This document shows positions 59,607-64,000 of a DNA stretch of 64,000 bases, piece by piece (the stretch's first letter is position 1; each line of letters begins with the position of its first letter). The position numbers were made by a program, and so were the translations under genes. The notes below the pieces were generated by a model, which did no database searches, was not told the DNA's origin, and worked only from the letters and a program-made list of their open reading frames with translations. The stretch comes from Bacteroidota bacterium (lineage in GTDB: Bacteria; Bacteroidota; Bacteroidia; Cytophagales; Cytophagaceae). The stretch covers positions 310,001-374,000 of the forward strand of contig JAEYZG010000062.1 of the NCBI GenBank assembly GCA_023428135.1, read 5' to 3'.

Positions 59607-62288
59607 CTGAAAAAACTAGTACAAAATTTAGGGGTATTTTTTCTGACTATCTTTCTGCTCTCTGGCAGAATTGCTTTTTCTCAGTCAGATTCTACCGAGG
59701 TGCTGGCGCCGGCAGAAAGCACGGAAGCCGCTGCAGTAAAGGATACTACAGGCACTTCCGATTCGCTTAATGTGAAACATAAAGGCGACATTGAAACTAC
59801 CATTAAATATTCTGCAAGAGATTCCATACGTCTTGACGTGGTGACTCAAACCGCATATTTATATGGTGATGCAAAAATCAATTACGGAGACATTACTCTG
59901 GAAGCTGAGGAGATTGAAATTAACTGGGCAACCTCTACCCTGACAGCTGTTGGTGTTCCTGATTCTACAGGGAAGGTAAAAGGAGTTCCTCTGTTTAAAG
60001 AAAAGGATGATAAATATTCTGCAGATATTATTAAATACAATTTCAAAACCCGGAAAGGAGTAATTTCAGGCATCATTACTCAGCAAGGAGAGGGCTATAT
60101 CCATGGTGAAAAGGTAAAAAGAACAGATGAAGCCTTATTTATTAATAGCGCTAATTACACAACCTGTAATCTGGCCCATCCGCATTTTCATATCAGAGCA
60201 AATAAACTAAAGGTAATTCCTCAGGACAAAATTGTAACAGGACCATTTAACCTTTATGTTGCAGACGTTCCTACCCCACTGGGTTTTATTCTTGGAATAT
60301 TTCCAGTACCTAAAAAGAACAAGTCAGGCTTAATCTTTCCAATGTATGGGGAGTCTCGCGACAGAGGATTTTTCCTGAGAAACGGGGGATATTATTTTGC
60401 AATCAATGACTACGTCGCATCAAGGCTAATCGGAGAGATTTATACATTGGGAAGTTATGGACTACAATCTCAGACAGACTACATAAGCAGGTATAAATTC
60501 AGGGGAAATGTGGATTTAGCTTTCAATCACAGAAAAAGTACCAATCCGAATTTTGGTACGGCAGAGGGAGCCAAAGAATTCTATTTTGTTGATGACTATA
60601 AAATTGTCTGGAACCATCAGACGATATCTAAGAAAAACAGCAGGCTTTCTGCAGGGGTCAATTTCGCCAGTACAACTTTTAACAGAAACAATGCTTACAA
60701 CCCTGCTGCCTATTTAACCAATACAATGACCTCCAGTATTTCTTATTCAAAATTCTTCGGAGGTACACCTTTCAATTTATCGCTCGCTGCAAGATCTACT
60801 CAGAATAATAATACAGGAGTTTACGATTTTACATTCCCTGACTTCGCGTTTAACATGAACAGGATTTATCCATTCAAGAAGAAAATCGGAGACGGGAACA
60901 GCTGGTATGAAAAAATTAACATCTCATATAGTTCTGTGGGTTCAATTCAGGCCAGTAACTTAAGTGGTGTACGGAGGGGAAGAACTGCAGAGGGTGAAAA
61001 CCTTGATACCTTAAAATTAAACTTTGACAACCTGGGAAAAATCTTTGCTCCTCCATATGCCAGAAGCGGACTCAGACATAATGCAAGTGTGGCAACCACT
61101 ATAAAGGCTCTGAAATATTTTAACCTGAATCCTTCCCTGAACTTTAATGAGTACATGTATTTCAACAGGTTAAATTACAAAATTGTTGGTAACGATGTCA
61201 TAACCTATGATACTCTTAAAGCATTTTCAAATGCTTATGATTTTAATTTCAGCACTGATTTAACTACAAGGATTTTCGGATCTGTTTATTTCAAAAAAGG
61301 CAGATTAATGGGTGTTCGTCATACTTTGATACCTACTGTGAACTACACCTATCGTCCTGATTTTTCAAATTTGTTCGGCGGACCTTCTTACCAGTCCATA
61401 ACTGGAAGAACTTCTGAAAATAGCCCAGTTACAGATCAAAGACTTTCCAGATATAATGGATTTCTGTACGGAGCACCTGGAAGAGGTGTATCTAATATGC
61501 TTTCTTTCAACTTAAACAATACCCTTGAAGCTAAAGTAAAAACTAAAAACGATAGTGTAAACCCGACTAAAAAAGTACCTATTCTTGAAAACGTTTCCAT
61601 GAATGGTAGCTATGATTTCACTGCAGATTCTTTAAATTTCAGTCTAATCAACTTATCGGCAAGAACGAGGTTATTTAACAGATTGGATATAAACTTTAAT
61701 TATACTTATGATCCATATGTTTATCAAAGGGATAGTACAGTTGGAACAACTGTTTATCAAAGAAGAGTTGATGAATGGGAAACTGTTCCTGAATTTCGCA
61801 AAAGATCTTTGTTGTATTCTTTAATGCTTAGCACCAACCTGAACCCTACAGCTAAAAAGAAAAATTATAAAAACCCCAAGGCCTCCCAGGCAGAACTTGA
61901 TGTAATAAACGCTAATCCTGAAATGTACGTCGACTTTAATATTCCATGGAGCATGTATGTAAGCTATAACTTAAGTTATTCAAGGGTTGGCTTTAATCCG
62001 AGCAGCATCATACAAACACTTTCCTTTAATGGAGATTTGAGAATCTCGGAAAAATGGAAAATAGGCTTCAACTCGGGATACGATGTAACCAATCAGGCTT
62101 TAACCTACACCCAGATCAATATTTACCGGGACCTGCATTGCTGGGAAATGCGTTTTAACTGGATTCCATTTGGATACAGACAATCCTATAGTTTTGATAT
62201 AAATGTCAAAGCTTCGGTTCTTCAGGACCTTAAGCTTAACAGAAAACGTGACTGGTACGACAACTCACTCAGAACAGCCCCACGTTAA
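59607..62288 (+). CDS. lptD: LptD-like LPS assembly outer-membrane protein
   Basis: The N-terminal OstA-like periplasmic domain has VTQTAYLYGDAKINYGDITLEAEEIEI (split here into YLYGDAKINYG and LEAEEIEINW), then YNFKTRKGVISGI and PLGFILGIFPVPKKNKSGLIFPMYG, followed by a long beta-barrel part rich in aromatic strands. It inserts lipopolysaccharide into the outer leaflet. The GTG at 59700 would cut off the signal peptide; in-frame upstream codons encode KKLVQNLGVFFL, TIFLLSGRIAFSQ, reached only from CTG 59607 or ATT 59604, just after a TAA at 59601. With CTG the protein has 893 residues. Confidence 0.9.
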   Translation: MKKLVQNLGVFFLTIFLLSGRIAFSQSDSTEVLAPAESTEAAAVKDTTGTSDSLNVKHKGDIETTIKYSARDSIRLDVVTQTAYLYGDAKINYGDITLEAEEIEINWATSTLTAVGVPDSTGKVKGVPLFKEKDDKYSADIIKYNFKTRKGVISGIITQQGEGYIHGEKVKRTDEALFINSANYTTCNLAHPHFHIRANKLKVIPQDKIVTGPFNLYVADVPTPLGFILGIFPVPKKNKSGLIFPMYGESRDRGFFLRNGGYYFAINDYVASRLIGEIYTLGSYGLQSQTDYISRYKFRGNVDLAFNHRKSTNPNFGTAEGAKEFYFVDDYKIVWNHQTISKKNSRLSAGVNFASTTFNRNNAYNPAAYLTNTMTSSISYSKFFGGTPFNLSLAARSTQNNNTGVYDFTFPDFAFNMNRIYPFKKKIGDGNSWYEKINISYSSVGSIQASNLSGVRRGRTAEGENLDTLKLNFDNLGKIFAPPYARSGLRHNASVATTIKALKYFNLNPSLNFNEYMYFNRLNYKIVGNDVITYDTLKAFSNAYDFNFSTDLTTRIFGSVYFKKGRLMGVRHTLIPTVNYTYRPDFSNLFGGPSYQSITGRTSENSPVTDQRLSRYNGFLYGAPGRGVSNMLSFNLNNTLEAKVKTKNDSVNPTKKVPILENVSMNGSYDFTADSLNFSLINLSARTRLFNRLDINFNYTYDPYVYQRDSTVGTTVYQRRVDEWETVPEFRKRSLLYSLMLSTNLNPTAKKKNYKNPKASQAELDVINANPEMYVDFNIPWSMYVSYNLSYSRVGFNPSSIIQTLSFNGDLRISEKWKIGFNSGYDVTNQALTYTQINIYRDLHCWEMRFNWIPFGYRQSYSFDINVKASVLQDLKLNRKRDWYDNSLRTAPR

Positions 62289-62567
62289 ATCAAAAAATAT
62301 ACTTACAACTTGTAAGCTTTACAAACAAACAGTAGTTCAATAATTTAAATAAAAAATGGGAATTAAATAATTCCTTTTGAATCTCTACATGTAAAATAAC
62401 CGGACAAATAATAACATACAATTTCTAAAATCCGTTATTGAAACAGCATACCTTCATTAGGCTTGCTAAAAAAATTTAAGGTTGATCTTGCAAAAAGTCA
62501 GTTTTGATTGATTTTGGATCGCCAAAATAATAACTTTACCGTTAAACATTGAGAATTTCCTCTTTTT
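62289..62567. other. 279-base gap between lptD and ilvE
   Basis: AT-rich. It holds small inverted repeats (CTTACAA/TTGTAAG at 62302-62316; GGAATTA/TAATTCC at 62359-62374), which may end lptD transcription, and a weak promoter-like TAACTTTA at 62531. No ORF of note. Confidence 0.5.
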
Positions 62568-63635
62568 ATGATTAATACTCAAAATATCGCGATTGAAAAG
62601 ACCAAACAGTCAAAGTTAAGTCAGACGGATTTTACAAATCTTGAGTTTGGAGCAGTATACTCAGACCATATGTTTGTCATGGATTACAAGGATAAGCAAT
62701 GGGGCGGATTGAAAATTGTGCCTTTCCAGAATATATCAATGAGTCCTGCCACCTCAGTTTTACACTATGGCCAGACGATATTTGAAGGTCTAAAAGCATA
62801 CAGAGCAGATAATGGGGACATTCTTCTATTTCGTCCTCTTGATCATCATAAAAGGCTAAACAAATCTGCAAAAAGACTTTGCATGCCTGAGCTTGACGAA
62901 AATGCTTACCTTGAGGGTATCACAGAACTTATCAAGCTGGACAGAGAATGGATTCCTAACCAGCCAGGTTGCTCTCTTTACCTGAGACCATTTATGTATG
63001 CAGCAGATGAGTTTATTGGGGTAAAGCCATCTTCTACTTATAAATTTATTGTATTTACTTCACCTGTTGCCGGATATTATAAAGGAACTGTTAAAGTTAT
63101 CATTGAGACAGAATATGTAAGAGCTGCTGAAGGTGGTACTGGTTTTACAAAATCAGGAGGTAACTATGCTGCATCTCTTCTGCCTGCAAAACTTGCTGCG
63201 GAAAAAGGATATCAGCAAATTATGTGGACAGACAGTAAAGAGCATAAATATTTTGAAGAATCCGGGACCATGAATCTTATGTTCATTATCGGAGATACTC
63301 TTGTTACACCACCTCTATCTTCCTCTATTCTTGCAGGGATCACCAGAGACAGTATCCTTACATTGGCTAAAGACTGGGGTGTAAAAGTTGAAGAAAGAAG
63401 AGTATCAGTAGATGAAGTTGTAAAAGCTTATGAAAACGGAACGCTGAAAGATGCATTCGGGACAGGAACTGCTGCAACGATTACTCAGATTTCTACAATC
63501 AATTACAAAGGAACAGATCTTGTTCTTCCTGGTGAAGATACAAGAGAACTTTCTAATAAATTGAATAAAGCGCTGAATGATATTAAGCTTGGAAAAGCGG
63601 AAGACAAATTTGGCTGGATATACAGAATAAAATAA
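62568..63635 (+). CDS. ilvE: Branched-chain amino acid aminotransferase
   Basis: The 355-residue fold-type IV PLP enzyme has LHYGQTIFEGLKAYR, FRPLDHHKRLNKSAKRLCMP, LYLRPFMYA, the PLP-lysine motif KSGGNYAASL (Lys near residue 195), FEESGTMNLMFI and FGTGTAATI. It interconverts Leu, Ile and Val with their 2-oxo acids. The length is that of type II (eukaryote-like) BCATs. A strong terminator follows. No attenuator-like leader was found ahead of it. Confidence 0.95.
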   Translation: MINTQNIAIEKTKQSKLSQTDFTNLEFGAVYSDHMFVMDYKDKQWGGLKIVPFQNISMSPATSVLHYGQTIFEGLKAYRADNGDILLFRPLDHHKRLNKSAKRLCMPELDENAYLEGITELIKLDREWIPNQPGCSLYLRPFMYAADEFIGVKPSSTYKFIVFTSPVAGYYKGTVKVIIETEYVRAAEGGTGFTKSGGNYAASLLPAKLAAEKGYQQIMWTDSKEHKYFEESGTMNLMFIIGDTLVTPPLSSSILAGITRDSILTLAKDWGVKVEERRVSVDEVVKAYENGTLKDAFGTGTAATITQISTINYKGTDLVLPGEDTRELSNKLNKALNDIKLGKAEDKFGWIYRIK

Positions 63636-63654
63636 TCCAAAGATTATAAAAATT

Positions 63655-63709
63655 AAAGAGTCCTGAATGCGAGAAAAGATTACTTCAAATTCAGGACTCT
63701 TTTTTTATT
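63655..63709 (+). terminator. ilvE terminator
   Basis: Perfect 14-bp arms AAAGAGTCCTGAAT (63655-63668) and ATTCAGGACTCTTT (63689-63702) with a 20-base loop, then T-tract. Confidence 0.85.
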
Positions 63710-63748
63710 TAGAGTCTAAAAAAAACCAGATCTTAATCCATTGAAAGG

Positions 63749-64000
63749 CTAGGTCAGAACCAGCTTTTCCATATCAACCAATGCATCTTCTTTAAGCACT
63801 GGTATTACATTAAACTGATCTTCACGAAGACAAAATTCTATATCCTTTTGAATATTCAGATTTTTCAGTCTTTTGACATGCGAGCATGTTGAAAGGTAAG
63901 CCAGCATATCTTTTTTAGCATGATTGTACAACGTTGCAGAAGCAATAACAGAATCATTTTCAATTTCAAAATGGCCTTTCAAACCGTCCACTACTGCACC
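63749..64000 (-). CDS. Hypothetical protein, C-terminal part (5' end beyond window)
   Basis: The minus-strand frame is open from the window edge to the stop at 63749, giving at least 83 residues (GAVVDGLKGHFEIENDSVIA ... VDMEKLVLT). A GTG at 63991 is possible but the preceding codons stay open, so the gene probably begins outside. It looks like a soluble alpha/beta domain; the family is not recognised. Confidence 0.55.
   Translation of the reverse strand, partial: GAVVDGLKGHFEIENDSVIASATLYNHAKKDMLAYLSTCSHVKRLKNLNIQKDIEFCLREDQFNVIPVLKEDALVDMEKLVLT

Noticed and set aside
62359..62580. Possible leader-peptide attenuator ahead of ilvE
   Set aside because: Checked because of the pheA case. No short ORF rich in Leu, Ile or Val codons and no terminator with a U-tract was found.
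1..64000. CRISPR array or prophage
   Set aside because: No regularly spaced direct repeats and no phage structural or integrase genes were seen.

Overview
The window is AT-rich chromosomal DNA from a member of the Bacteroidota, most likely a cellulolytic cytophaga-type gliding bacterium (Cytophaga/Sporocytophaga-like; this placement is inference). The evidence is a 2169-residue secreted glycoside hydrolase family 8 protein ending in a type IX secretion (T9SS) sorting domain, a second protein consisting mostly of such a domain, Bacteroidota-typical families (DUF6089, DUF4136, DUF7935, WbqC, the TamB and LptD variants of this phylum), almost no Shine-Dalgarno sequences, and promoters of the TTTG-N19/20-TAnnTTTG type.

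Layout. 1-5.8 kb: end of a lipoprotein gene, a periplasmic-binding-type protein, a cupin, a chalcone-isomerase-like protein, sucD, an outer-membrane DUF6089 protein and a YciE-like ferritin-fold protein. 5.8-12.8 kb: rarA, a drug/metabolite exporter, the divergent galactose genes galE and galT, then lpdA divergent from fabG. 12.8-18.3 kb: a VWA-domain membrane protein, a TIR-like domain protein of a family used in anti-phage defence, and clpC. 18.4-22.4 kb: wbqC-like, lipid A acyltransferase-like, Sua5/YrdC, mltG, a YbgC-like thioesterase and tRNA-Ser(UGA). 22.4-29.8 kb: a transposase remnant and the giant cellulase gene. 29.8-36.6 kb: a small conserved protein, hsp20, an alkyltransferase-like protein, a sodium:solute symporter, clpS, recR, a two-part glycosyltransferase and a second exporter. 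36.6-47.7 kb: tamB-like, a DUF4136 lipoprotein, an aminotransferase overlapping a heptose-phosphate kinase, hemE, a T9SS-domain-only protein and a FucP/GluP-type sugar transporter. 47.7-53.7 kb, minus strand: the pheA-aminotransferase operon with its leader, then a cluster with a WD40 protein, DivIVA, folB, a ChaN-like protein and DUF7935. 53.7-64 kb: phosphopantetheinyl transferase, a thioredoxin-like protein, a transglutaminase-like protein, acyl-CoA carboxylase beta, amiC-mlaD, lptD, ilvE and a partial gene at the edge.

Most genes are housekeeping: envelope biogenesis (tamB, lptD, mlaD, amidase, mltG, acyltransferase, heptose kinase), central metabolism (sucD, lpdA, galE/T, hemE, ilvE, pheA) and proteostasis (clpC, clpS, hsp20). 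Intrinsic terminators are well formed and many are bidirectional, separating convergent genes.

The most striking regulatory element is upstream of pheA at 49766-49906. It has a consensus promoter, an 11-codon leader peptide (MLFAFYYFYKS) with six Phe/Tyr codons, mutually exclusive RNA pairings, and a terminator hairpin with nine U residues just ahead of pheA. This is a classical aromatic-amino-acid transcription attenuator in a phylum where such leaders are little discussed. Other notable points are the solitary TIR-like protein, several long genes whose conserved N-terminus can be reached only from non-ATG codons (ATA, ATT, CTG, TTG), perfect palindromes in the galE/galT and lpdA/fabG intergenic regions, and two small membrane-protein genes below 60 codons. 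No CRISPR array, rRNA, prophage or intact insertion sequence was seen.
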